In this document: piece after piece, positions 37,170-45,977 of the stretch
Layout: every line of letters begins with the position of its first letter
Position numbering within the stretch: position 1 is the first letter of the stretch
Assembly (NCBI GenBank): GCA_964417725.1
Contig: CAYQIV010000005.1
Coordinates: forward strand, 62,001-126,000
Length of the DNA: 64,000 nucleotides
Direction of reading: 5' to 3'
Origin: SHZI01 sp964417725
Lineage (GTDB): Bacteria; Pseudomonadota; Gammaproteobacteria; Steroidobacterales; GCA-2729495
Notes under the pieces: model-generated
What the model saw: only the letters and a program-made list of their open reading frames with translations
What the model was told of the DNA's origin: nothing
Databases searched by the model: none
Program-made: the position numbers and the translations under genes

Positions 37170-38741
37170 TCAGGTTCCTGGAACGTAATAACTGAGGCGC
37201 GGCGCGGCCACGCGAATGAATTCCTGGAGGCGCTGGTCACTGGCCTCGATTGCAGTGATATCTGCCACCGGAGTCATGACCCGAATCAGGGCGCCATCGG
37301 TCCTGTTCAGCACCAGCGAATCCCTGAAGATGTACCACTTCGCCATGTACTCGTTGGTAACGACCCGTCCACGCTGGCTGAACCAGTAATAGACCAGCAT
37401 GCGCTGCTCGCCGAAACTGATCAGCGCGCGGTTCACGATCAACGAATCGTCCGGACCGGCACCTTTTACATCCACCAGGCTCAGCTCATCGATCATCCAT
37501 CCACCGCCCGGCAAACAGGTGCGCGGCGAATGAATGGAAGCACCGGAACGTTGTGAAGCGTAGTAGGCCACATACAGCTCTACAGGTGTGCCGATGTCCG
37601 ACCTGGTGTAGCTTGCCATGATGTAGTCGGTCAACTTGAGGGTTTCCAGTTGATCGTCCGGCATGGCACTTTCCCGACCACGCCACTCACCCAGCTTCAG
37701 TGGAAAGGCAGTCAAGGAAGTGCGTTGGGGCGTGATTTCCACACGATTGCCGATCATGGACGAGGCGATGGCTGCAAACACCAGCAACAGGCCAGCGACA
37801 ACCAGTTGGCGGCTCGTGGCAAACAGCAGGGCAAGCCCCGGCAGGGCCTCCCGGCCAGGCAGATTGACATCAAGCGCATCATCCAGGTTCTGGCCGCCGG
37901 CCCTGGCGAGTATCCACATCTCTGCGAAGAGGATCCCGAGACACAGGGTGAAGATCACCCAGCCCTCGAAGTAGTGCAGGAATCCTTCAGCAGCGCCGAT
38001 GCCAAACCTGTTTACCAGCACACCGGTGACCGCAATACGAAAGCTGTTCATGACGATGGCGATCGGTGCGCTGCTGAGGAACAGCAGGAATCGCTTCCAG
38101 GCTGCGCCACGGAAAATCACCGCGCACAGCAGGGCAAATGCCATCAACGGGAACAGGTACCGGAGCCCGGCACAGGCCTCAACGACCTGCAGCTTGTAGC
38201 TACCCAGATCGATGACATTACCTTGCAAAAACACCGGAATACCGATCAGCCGCAGGAACGCGGTACCGAGCTCCGATGAAATCAGTTGCAGGCTGTTGGA
38301 CAGGTTCGACTGAATGAAGTACGGCAACGGCACCATGAAAAACAAAAACACCAGCGCCGGCCAGAGCACTTTGAGCCCCCGCCACCCGACCTGCGTCACG
38401 ACCAGCCCCGACAGGGTCATGACCAGGGAATACTGGGCGATCACAAAAAGCGCGCTCAAATCCCCCAGCACGAAGCCAACCAGCCCGGCAAGTACCATAC
38501 CCACACCCAGCCATGAAGATGCCGGCCTGGAACGCTCGAGACGTTCGAGACGCACGGCAAGCACATACAGGCTGATCAGGGGGATCAGATATCCGTGGCT
38601 GTATTCGGCATGGCCCCAACGCTCCAGCATGTCGGCAATGCTGTCGCGAAAGGTAAAGAGTGAAATGGCGATACCCGCCGGAAACAGCCATGGCGCAGTA
38701 CTGCGAGACTGGTCAGGTCTGGTTGATTCCTGTGGATGCAT
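37170..38741 (-). CDS. Exosortase fused to EpsI domain (XrtD-like)
   Basis: 523 residues from the ATG at 38741; a TTG three codons upstream overlaps the previous stop (TTGA) and may also be used. Residues 20-280 are an eight-helix exosortase with the catalytic set C190 (VVEACAGLRYL), R235 (MNSFRIA) and H256 (FLHYFEGW). Residues about 310-523 form the periplasmic EpsI domain (FPLKLGEWRGRE, SPRTCLPGGGW). Exosortases cleave and sort CTERM-tagged proteins in the envelope; the fused architecture is that of the VPLPA-CTERM enzyme XrtD. A matching substrate is encoded at 54051-54704. Confidence 0.9.
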   Translation of the reverse strand: MHPQESTRPDQSRSTAPWLFPAGIAISLFTFRDSIADMLERWGHAEYSHGYLIPLISLYVLAVRLERLERSRPASSWLGVGMVLAGLVGFVLGDLSALFVIAQYSLVMTLSGLVVTQVGWRGLKVLWPALVFLFFMVPLPYFIQSNLSNSLQLISSELGTAFLRLIGIPVFLQGNVIDLGSYKLQVVEACAGLRYLFPLMAFALLCAVIFRGAAWKRFLLFLSSAPIAIVMNSFRIAVTGVLVNRFGIGAAEGFLHYFEGWVIFTLCLGILFAEMWILARAGGQNLDDALDVNLPGREALPGLALLFATSRQLVVAGLLLVFAAIASSMIGNRVEITPQRTSLTAFPLKLGEWRGRESAMPDDQLETLKLTDYIMASYTRSDIGTPVELYVAYYASQRSGASIHSPRTCLPGGGWMIDELSLVDVKGAGPDDSLIVNRALISFGEQRMLVYYWFSQRGRVVTNEYMAKWYIFRDSLVLNRTDGALIRVMTPVADITAIEASDQRLQEFIRVAAPRLSYYVPGT

Positions 38742-38746
38742 GGCGC

Positions 38747-40024
38747 TCAACCCGACAAACCGGGCTGCGAGGGCCTGCTCTTGTTACTGCGCATGGCAAT
38801 CACCTCGGCCAGCAGATCCAGGTACCGGGCAGCGAGCATCTTCCGGTCAAAATTCTCGGCCACGAAGCGCCGGCCCGCCTCCCCCATCTTCCGTCGCTCT
38901 CCCGCGTCCACATGCAGGCGCCGGACTGCGGCCGCCAGCTCTTCGGCATTTTCCGGCTGTATGCAGATCCCCGCCCCGCTCTGCTCTACCAGTGCCTGGC
39001 TTTCACCGCGTACACCGAGAATGATCGGCCGCTGCATCGCCATGCTCTCGAAGATTTTTGACGGGATGACGCTGAGGAAAGTCGGCTCATTCCTGAGAAC
39101 CACGAGACTGGCCCCGGTAATTGCCCAGATCATCGGCATCATCGCCTTGGGCTGCTGCTCCAGCATCACCACGTTATCCAGCTTCATGCTGTCACGCTTC
39201 TGGAGAAGATGCTCTCTTTGCGCGCCATCGCCGACCAGCAGAAACACGACATCTGGCACATCACGCAACAGCGCTGCGGCTTTCAGGACCGTGTCGAGGC
39301 CGTGCGCCATGCCGTGAGTGCCGACATAGGCCGCAACAAACTTGCCGCGGATATCACCCAGACCGGGAATTTCTGCAGACTCTGGATCAGGGATGGATTC
39401 CAGCGCGTAGAAAGCCAGATCCACGCCGTTCTTGATCACCGCAATCTTTTCACCCGGGATACCCTCCGCCATGATCGCGGTCTTGAAAGAATCCGTAACA
39501 CACAGCACAAGGTCCGCCTTACGGTAGGCAAACTTCGCCAGACCAGCCAGACAGCGCAGCGTGAAACTCCGCCGCATGGCGCCGACTGCAACGATGGACT
39601 CCGGCCAGAGATCGCGAATCTCCAGCACCCATGGCACGCGCTTGATACGGCTGACGAAATAACCGGCCAGTCCGCAGAAGAACTGCGGTGAAGTGGAAAC
39701 CACGATATCTACCCGTGGCAGGAATGGCGCGACGAGCACCGCCATCACCAGGTAAAAGGAATAGTTGAGACCACGGCGCAACACCCCCCGGTTTGGTGCG
39801 AGAAATGTCAGCACCCGCCAGACATTGATTCCAGACACTTCCTCACGTTGTACGACCCGGTTGTGGTAACCCGGGTAGACCTTTCCCGCCGGATGGTTGG
39901 GCACGTTGCTGAGGACATGCACTTCATGACCAGCCTGCACCCATGCACGACAGTGCTCATGGGTCCGGCTGGCCGGCGCGTTAACCTCGGGCGGAAAATA
40001 GTGGCTGAGAAACAGGATTCTCAC
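38747..40024 (-). CDS. GT4-family glycosyltransferase (WcaI-like)
   Basis: 425 residues with a GTG start three bases after the heparinase-like stop. GT-B fold: MRILFLSHYFPPEVNAPASR at the N-terminus, EIRDLWPESIVAVGAM, KFVAAYVGTHGMAHGLDTVL and SVIPSKIFESMAMQRPII with the donor-site glutamate. Such proteins (WcaI, WbuB) transfer fucose, N-acetylfucosamine or related sugars. Position next to the exosortase and heparinase genes is typical of PEP-CTERM exopolysaccharide loci. Confidence 0.88.
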   Translation of the reverse strand: MRILFLSHYFPPEVNAPASRTHEHCRAWVQAGHEVHVLSNVPNHPAGKVYPGYHNRVVQREEVSGINVWRVLTFLAPNRGVLRRGLNYSFYLVMAVLVAPFLPRVDIVVSTSPQFFCGLAGYFVSRIKRVPWVLEIRDLWPESIVAVGAMRRSFTLRCLAGLAKFAYRKADLVLCVTDSFKTAIMAEGIPGEKIAVIKNGVDLAFYALESIPDPESAEIPGLGDIRGKFVAAYVGTHGMAHGLDTVLKAAALLRDVPDVVFLLVGDGAQREHLLQKRDSMKLDNVVMLEQQPKAMMPMIWAITGASLVVLRNEPTFLSVIPSKIFESMAMQRPIILGVRGESQALVEQSGAGICIQPENAEELAAAVRRLHVDAGERRKMGEAGRRFVAENFDRKMLAARYLDLLAEVIAMRSNKSRPSQPGLSG

Positions 40025-40027
40025 GGT

Positions 40028-41878
40028 TCAGAGGCGCTCGATCCGGTAGTGCATCTCCAAAGGCAGCGGACCCGTCCGCTCTATGCAGATCACACTGTTT
40101 TCCTGGCGCAGACCGAACTCGGGGAAATGGTAGCCACCCGCCCGCCTGGCGGCGCTGCCGCAGGTCACGGTCAAGCGCAGTGCCATGCCAGAATCCGCCT
40201 GCAACAGCATAAAAAGCCCCCGCGTCTCTTCCTGAACCACGAAAGACGGGTCCAGATGAATGCAGCTTAAAGCCTGATGGTCCCCCCCGGGATTACCGGT
40301 AATTAAGTCATGGATTTCCCAACGGCCGGCAGCCGTCATCGTGATACGTCGTTCATGGCGAGGTTGCCCCGGCAGAGCGCTGTAGCCGTCATGGCTGCCA
40401 GTAAACAATAATCGGCCATCCTGCCAGGGCCCCAGGGTGACCCGCAGCGGCTTTGCCCGTCGCCCCACGCGAAAAGCGCCCCAGATCTCTGACTGCTCAA
40501 CCCCATCGAGCTGCACCGTGTTATGACTACTCGTACGCCGTGCGTGGTGCCGCAGGCCGTCGATACCGTAGCTGTGGGTACCGGTATCGACCACCACACG
40601 CTGGCCGGCCACACACAGCTCATAGCTCAGGGCATCGCAGTGCGCATGCCCCGGCTGATAGTCCGGCCCCACCGGCCCGCAGTCCACGATCAGGCTGTCC
40701 CCGCCATGGCGATAGCCGTAGTAGCCCGTATCAGGGAAAAAGATCCTGACCGGGGCGCCTGTGGGAGCGCCTTCAGAAGGGTTTTCAGCCGCGATTTGAC
40801 CCGGGACCGCGCCTGAGGGTGACCCCACAGCCGGGATTGCGCCTGAAGGCGCTCCTGGGGGCGTTCCTGCGACGCGAGCACCGTAGTCGAGCAGTACGGC
40901 CGGCTCTGGCGCGATACCGAAGGCTGCGTCGTTAAAAAGCGGGATGCGGCCATCGCCGGCAGTGATGCCGGCCAGGAATCGCAGTGCACGCGTGGCGGCC
41001 GAAGCCAGTCGCGCCTCGTCGCGCCCGGACACCAGGCCCGGCCCGCCAGCCGACGTGCTTCGCGGCGCAAGCCGCAGCAGATTGAGCACATCGAGCAGGT
41101 CTTCCAGGACGATGCAGTGATACATCGGGCTGCGCTCGAAATGCCCGCCATCGGCGAGGATCTGCTCATCCGCCTCACGCAGCAGGATCGAGAGCCCCAG
41201 GCGTCGCCAGCGTTCCGCATCCGGCCCGGTGAGATACAGGCCGCCGAACAACAGCGCCTTGCCGTTCTTCAGCAGGTGATTCGCGAGCAGGTGATACTCC
41301 ACCCGCCGCTCCAGCCAGGCGAGTTGCGTGGCGAGGCTGTCCAGCCAGTGCGGCGCCGGCGCCGGCGCCGGCGTGGCCAGCTTGCCCTGCAACCAGGCCT
41401 TGATCCAGTTCACGACGCGCAGGGACAGCGGATAGGGTTCCCAACCGTCGCCCGCGGTCGCCGGGTTGCCGACGATCCAGCTGTCGATGAGCTGCCTTTT
41501 TTGTGCCGCCGAATAGACCGGCCAGTGCAGATAATCGAAGTAATGCAGGTTGTAACGCCACAGCTTCGGCTCTGCTGCCGATGACCAGTCGACGGCAGCA
41601 GGATCCAGCGGCCTTGTGTGGTTGAGGAAGCTGATCTGGTCGGCGGTGATGGCGGGAACCACCGGGGATGCGAAGGGCTGGAGTTTGTCGGCACCCGGCA
41701 GTTCGCGGCGGACGGCACCGCGCACCTGTCGCGCTGCCGGTACCGGCGTCAGCCGGTAGTAAAGCTGCCAAGCGATCTGGCTTAAGCGCAGGTGGCGAAC
41801 GGTGCGCCAGTAGAGACCGATGCGGGCGAAGCCGGCGGGCCGAGGGGGTGACGGGAGGCTGGACTCTGCGACCTTCAT
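40028..41878 (-). CDS. Heparinase II/III-like protein with a repeat-derived insert
   Basis: 616 residues from the ATG at 41878. Toroid half with WRYNLHYFDYLHWP, GNPATAGDGWEPYPLSLRVV and the catalytic-type ANHLLKNGKALLFGG; beta half with QPGHAHCDALSYELCV and SSHNTVQLDGVEQSE. Between them (about residues 332-373) is an insert of Gly/Pro/Ala/Ser repeats (TPPGAPSGAIPAVGSPSG ...) that the other heparinase here lacks, coded by palindromic REP-like DNA. No signal peptide seen. Exosortase-locus heparinase family; likely processes the polymer. Confidence 0.85.
   Translation of the reverse strand: MKVAESSLPSPPRPAGFARIGLYWRTVRHLRLSQIAWQLYYRLTPVPAARQVRGAVRRELPGADKLQPFASPVVPAITADQISFLNHTRPLDPAAVDWSSAAEPKLWRYNLHYFDYLHWPVYSAAQKRQLIDSWIVGNPATAGDGWEPYPLSLRVVNWIKAWLQGKLATPAPAPAPHWLDSLATQLAWLERRVEYHLLANHLLKNGKALLFGGLYLTGPDAERWRRLGLSILLREADEQILADGGHFERSPMYHCIVLEDLLDVLNLLRLAPRSTSAGGPGLVSGRDEARLASAATRALRFLAGITAGDGRIPLFNDAAFGIAPEPAVLLDYGARVAGTPPGAPSGAIPAVGSPSGAVPGQIAAENPSEGAPTGAPVRIFFPDTGYYGYRHGGDSLIVDCGPVGPDYQPGHAHCDALSYELCVAGQRVVVDTGTHSYGIDGLRHHARRTSSHNTVQLDGVEQSEIWGAFRVGRRAKPLRVTLGPWQDGRLLFTGSHDGYSALPGQPRHERRITMTAAGRWEIHDLITGNPGGDHQALSCIHLDPSFVVQEETRGLFMLLQADSGMALRLTVTCGSAARRAGGYHFPEFGLRQENSVICIERTGPLPLEMHYRIERL
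40757..40867. repeat. REP-like palindromic units inside a coding sequence
   Basis: Three diverged copies of a REP-type core occur within 111 bp: CTGTGGGAGCGCCTTCAG on the + strand (about 40759-40776), and on the - strand CTGTGGGGTCACCCTCAGGCG (about 40810-40830) and AGGAGCGCCTTCAGGCGCAAT (about 40835-40855). The core resembles the GTGGGAGCGxCTTCAGxCGCGA elements that are usually intergenic in pseudomonads and relatives. The frame of the heparinase-like gene is open through all of them. Confidence 0.65.
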
Positions 41879-41994
41879 GTTCACTTGCGCACCCCCTCTG
41901 CCAAACACAGCTAAATGATAGCTTGGCTAAAGGAGCAGAACTTGCCACCTATCCCCATGCCTTGAATACCAGGAGCACCTCTACTTCCTGTTCC

Positions 41995-42576
41995 TCAACT
42001 GCGAACAGTATCGTTACTCTCTGGCATAGAGTGTTTTGGCGGGCATGGTTCGCCCTCGAATGGAGGTGCCGCCAACATATCTCTATGACGCTGATCTTCA
42101 TCTTCACTAATGAACCTTCGTGCAATGAAGCGTGCGGGCACACCACCCCAGATCTCAAAGGCAGGCACATCCTTCGTAAGGATCGCCCCCGCTGCAACAA
42201 TCGCACCATCCCCAATACAAACCCCCGCCATAACAATGGACCTGAACCCCAACCAGACGTCATCGCCGATAATCGTCTGGGGTAACTCCGGACGTCCGGA
42301 GAAAATAGTTGGCACACCCGCTGCCCGGAACACGTGATCAGCACCCACGACCGCCACTTCCGGTGCAAGCATGGAATACTTGCCTATCGATACACGCGGA
42401 CCGATACGACAGTTATCTCCGATAAAACTATATGGCGCCGCCCTGAGGTCTTTAGATATCTTCGTGCACTCGCCGACAAAGCAGGTTGGGTGGACACCAG
42501 CCAATCCGTGCCGGATTATTCTCCAGCGCCCAAGAATCCTCCGTCGAATCCTCCTGAGCCTCAGCGTGACGTTCAT
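41995..42576 (-). CDS. Hexapeptide-repeat acetyltransferase
   Basis: 193 residues. Left-handed beta-helix repeats run from about residue 50 to 150 (IGDNCRIGPRVSIGKYSM ... IIGDDVWLGFRSIVMAGVCI), with the catalytic-type histidine in GADHVFRAAG and the closing GGVPARFIARRF of the CatB/LacA group. O-acetylates a sugar of the exopolysaccharide, probably from acetyl-CoA. Lower GC than the 34-41 kb genes to its left, marking the change to the A+T-richer middle of the locus. Confidence 0.87.
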   Translation of the reverse strand: MNVTLRLRRIRRRILGRWRIIRHGLAGVHPTCFVGECTKISKDLRAAPYSFIGDNCRIGPRVSIGKYSMLAPEVAVVGADHVFRAAGVPTIFSGRPELPQTIIGDDVWLGFRSIVMAGVCIGDGAIVAAGAILTKDVPAFEIWGGVPARFIARRFISEDEDQRHRDMLAAPPFEGEPCPPKHSMPESNDTVRS

Positions 42577-42614
42577 TTAACCATCCTGATACCTGGCCCA
42601 ACTAACCGCCCGCA

Positions 42615-43778
42615 TCACCGGACTTCACGCGCCTGTGCCGCATACATAACCGCCGACACAATTCCCTGCAAATACGTATGAACATTGTGTCGATTCCCGA
42701 TTATCCACAAGGATCTTGCTTTCATTTCTCCCAACAAAACGTCATCGGCCAGAATTTCTGCAATCCGTTCAGACAACCCCGCAACATCACCAACATCGCA
42801 AAGATATCCGTTACGTCCTTTTTCAATCAAATCAACTTCGCAACCATCCGCGACAGTCGCGATGACGGGAAGCCCATGCGCCATCGCTTCAGATATCGCC
42901 AATCCACCGAGATGAGGCAATACAAACAGGTCGGCAGCAAGAAAGAAATCAGAAATGCCATCAATCTGCTGGCCGGCGAACACCACCCCATCCACACCGG
43001 TCTCCGCAACATGGCGCTCAACATCCAGCCGAGATGGTCCATCGCCAACTATGAGCAATCTAATATCAGGTAAGCGTTTCTGCGCAATCTGAATAGCATC
43101 AACCAGATCATGCAAACGCTTCTCCGGAGTCAACGCCCCAACAAACAACACCACAGGATGCTTGCCCAGCTGATACTGTTCTCTAACCCTCTGCCCGGAG
43201 CAGATTCCGCCTCTCAAGCGCTCCTGGATCAGATCGGTATCCACGCAGTTTACTGCCAGAAACTGTTTTTCCTTTTTATATCCGCAACGATCGAAATAGG
43301 AAATCGCAACGGAGCTGTACCCTAGCAATGCTCCCGCTCTACGCTCCATCCATGTGGTCACCATGGAGAATAGTCGACTCTTCAATCCGACACGCTGCTT
43401 TCCCTGCAACTCACCCAACGTCCAGAATACAACCGGCGCACCGGCACGCATCGAATAGATGAATACCAGAAGGTTATTCAATATATTGCTGTTGCCCTCC
43501 GCCAGGATGACATCCGGCCTAAATTTGCCGAGATGCCCAAGCAGCGCAGGACAGAAAGGCACCTTTGCGCCTCTTAGCGCACGTATCGTCCGCATTTCAG
43601 TGTGAGCGACGTCATCAAATGATTTCGCATTGACAACTTTTGTGCCTGGAAAATCTGCGCCATGGAATATGTGCAGATCAATATCAGGATGCGCAGCCAG
43701 CCGTCTGAAAATCGGCAGGCGCCAATGCTGGACCACCCGATAGGTCACCGCAACACGAATAGGTGTTCTAACAGTCAT
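42615..43778 (-). CDS. GT4-family glycosyltransferase
   Basis: 387 residues from the ATG at 43778 (MTVRTPIRVAVTYR); ATGs 3 and 10 codons upstream are alternatives, none with a convincing ribosome site. GT-B signatures: VVLFVGALTPEKRLHDLVDA, LLIVGDGPSRLDVERH and LAISEAMAHGLPVIATVADG. Acts in repeat-unit assembly. Upstream on the same strand lie the remains of a GT2 gene, whose end overlaps this start region. Confidence 0.87.
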   Translation of the reverse strand: MTVRTPIRVAVTYRVVQHWRLPIFRRLAAHPDIDLHIFHGADFPGTKVVNAKSFDDVAHTEMRTIRALRGAKVPFCPALLGHLGKFRPDVILAEGNSNILNNLLVFIYSMRAGAPVVFWTLGELQGKQRVGLKSRLFSMVTTWMERRAGALLGYSSVAISYFDRCGYKKEKQFLAVNCVDTDLIQERLRGGICSGQRVREQYQLGKHPVVLFVGALTPEKRLHDLVDAIQIAQKRLPDIRLLIVGDGPSRLDVERHVAETGVDGVVFAGQQIDGISDFFLAADLFVLPHLGGLAISEAMAHGLPVIATVADGCEVDLIEKGRNGYLCDVGDVAGLSERIAEILADDVLLGEMKARSLWIIGNRHNVHTYLQGIVSAVMYAAQAREVR

Positions 43779-44673
43779 AGCAGACATCACCAAAAAGCGG
43801 ACGACCACAAGAGAATCGCACCCTGCCGTAGCGAATCTTGCTTATCCGCCTCAGAACGGCCAAAGAACTCGTTTGCATATATCCACCGTATCGCCCAGTA
43901 CGGTATATCTCGATTAGTGCACCACAAACCTCTCCGGCACGGCCCTTGCCCAGGAAACGGACCCCGTACCACATCATCTTTGCCGGCAGGTACCAGACCA
44001 GCCATGACAGGGGATACAGGCACAGTATGGTGCGTATATCGTTAAGGAATCCTCTGCGCATCTGCATTTCAGTTTACCGGGACAAACCGAACCCTTCTAA
44101 CGCCATGATCTACGCACACATGGCGGTCCAGCGGGCCGGTACGATAGCCATCCACGCGGGCATACAGTGCGCCCAGTTCCGAATGCGCTTCGAACATTGC
44201 CACACACCGGAGATCACATCCGGAGTAGCCCATGCACCGTCGTTATCGAGGAGCATCAGCAGCTCGCCAACTACAATCGCAGACACCACGATTCCGTCTT
44301 CTCGGGCACACGAGATTGCGATCGAGGGTCACGTACCTGAAAGGCCGAATGTGCCTGGCACCGACAAAGGACAACTCCCGATGCGGATCGTCGATCCACG
44401 GCCAACTCCGCGGCCGAGACCGGCATCGGCTGGCAGCACATGGAGGCTCGTGACAACCCCGTCAGTTCGCCTGGCGGCAACGTTGATAAGTCGTGCGTCC
44501 GATTGATCATCGCGTATTGCGCCTTGTATCCCGGCGATATCTTCGCTGAAAGGGCGGGACTTACCACCTATCCCGGCGTCCCGGATACCGGGGTCACCTC
44601 TCCCATATATAGCCTGTTTCCACACCCTCGATATTACCCATTGGTAACGCCAGCAGAGGTCAACGATTGGCAT
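43768..44673 (-). pseudogene. Decayed GT2-family glycosyltransferase
   Basis: About 300 codons of a GT2 gene survive in several frames. In order on the - strand: an N-terminal piece from 44673 with LINVAARRTDGVV, matching the usual VDNASTDGT region and followed by LPADAGLGRG; then GELLMLLDNDGAW (the DxD region, near 44238-44260) in another frame; then MFEAHSELGALYARVDGY in a third; finally a C-terminal piece starting at 44067 with LNDIRTILCLYPLSWLVWY. Stops and shifts interrupt at least three times. Total length fits an intact GT2 of about 300 residues. Confidence 0.62.
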
Positions 44674-44870
44674 ACCGATGCTAGACTTCCGCCGGTATTG
44701 GGCCTCAGGTCACGGATCCTGCAAGCGCTTACGACATAGCATTGATGCCTGCTCATCCAGCAAGACCTTGGGCTCGATTCACGCTTGGCGGCAAACAGTC
44801 CCACACAGATTGTGTCATAGCTGCGACAGCCGTTCTCATCAGTCAAACCAAGAACCGACCCGCAGCACTC

Positions 44871-45932
44871 ATGAGAACCGGACCCAATAGTTCTTTAGGC
44901 CACACCTGGCCTTCGGTTGGTGCCGGCATTTGCCTTCTGTTTGCCAGCGCGGCACCAGGCATGCCCTCATCACCCTCTGAATCCATCGACGCCTCAACCA
45001 ACGAGGCCCACGGTTCCACTGACAAAGAAATGGCTGCACCCATCACGCCATTGCTTATTTTGAATGATGGGGCCGAGCATGGACAATGTTTCAGTACCAG
45101 ACCTCTCGCCTCACGACCTCATCCAGCCGCATATTTCACCAGCACCTGTGCTGACGATCAGGAGGATGGCGTTCGCGTCTCACCCGTCGCTGCGCACAGC
45201 GGCACGTTCGGCTATGAACTGGTGGTAACTGGCAAAGATACGCACCATATGAGCCCCGCTACCGCCATTGGCACAGCAAAAATGACGGCGAGCCAGCTCA
45301 TCACGATGAACCAGCCCGTTAGTGCCACGCTTCGTTACGAAGCATGGTTCCTGATTGCCTCTGGTTTCAACGATACCGCCTGGCACATTCAGATGCAGTG
45401 GAAGGGGCAGAAGACCGACAACATCCTCAATGACCGCTATTGGACCGGTCAGAATCCGAAGATTGCCTTGGGCTTCATGCGCCGTGAGAGCCGGCATCGA
45501 CAGGTCGAGGTCATTATTCGCGATGCAGACCCCGATCGATGTGATTCCGCTACATACAATCACTACACTCGCCGATCAACATTAAAGCAGCCCGCATTGC
45601 CTGTCGAAGATAATACCTGGACACAACTGATCATAGAAATCCACTTCGATATACAACACGGCTACGTCAAGGTCTGGCAAAGCAATGGACAGCAGGCGAT
45701 GCTGATAATTGATGCGCGCGAGATCGATACCGTGTCGCAAGTGATAGATCGACATATCTCAAAACCTTCGGATCATGCCTGCAAACCCGGACAGGATAAC
45801 GCCTCCTATCGCACACGCCCGACACATCTTTCTTTTGGCCTCGCCAATTATTTGAGCGCAGAGTCCTTTCGATACACATCACATCCACATGTGATTTACA
45901 TTGACGATATCTCGATCACACGTCTGCAGTGA
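44871..45932 (+). CDS. Secreted polysaccharide lyase-like protein
   Basis: 353 residues from the ATG at 44871, which begins a plausible signal peptide (VGAGICLLFASAAPG); the frame opens at 44742. The mature part (FGYELVVTGK, ATLRYEAWFLIASGFNDT, WHIQMQWKGQK, NTWTQLIIEIHFDIQHGYVKVWQSNGQQ, HVIYIDDISI) has the strand pattern of concanavalin-like heparin-lyase/PL20 beta-jellyrolls, where a late VKVWxNG and YxDDI are typical. Assignment is by pattern only. It begins the rightward half of the exopolysaccharide locus and may cut the polymer. Confidence 0.6.
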   Translation: MRTGPNSSLGHTWPSVGAGICLLFASAAPGMPSSPSESIDASTNEAHGSTDKEMAAPITPLLILNDGAEHGQCFSTRPLASRPHPAAYFTSTCADDQEDGVRVSPVAAHSGTFGYELVVTGKDTHHMSPATAIGTAKMTASQLITMNQPVSATLRYEAWFLIASGFNDTAWHIQMQWKGQKTDNILNDRYWTGQNPKIALGFMRRESRHRQVEVIIRDADPDRCDSATYNHYTRRSTLKQPALPVEDNTWTQLIIEIHFDIQHGYVKVWQSNGQQAMLIIDAREIDTVSQVIDRHISKPSDHACKPGQDNASYRTRPTHLSFGLANYLSAESFRYTSHPHVIYIDDISITRLQ

Positions 45933-45977
45933 TGACGCAGCCATCATGGCATCCATCCTCACATCACAATCCGCTGA

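Noticed and set aside
41344..41370. GGCGCCGGCGCCGGC run as a CRISPR-like or regulatory repeat
   Set aside because: It codes an Ala-Pro linker in the heparinase-like protein; six-base simple repeat, no spacers.
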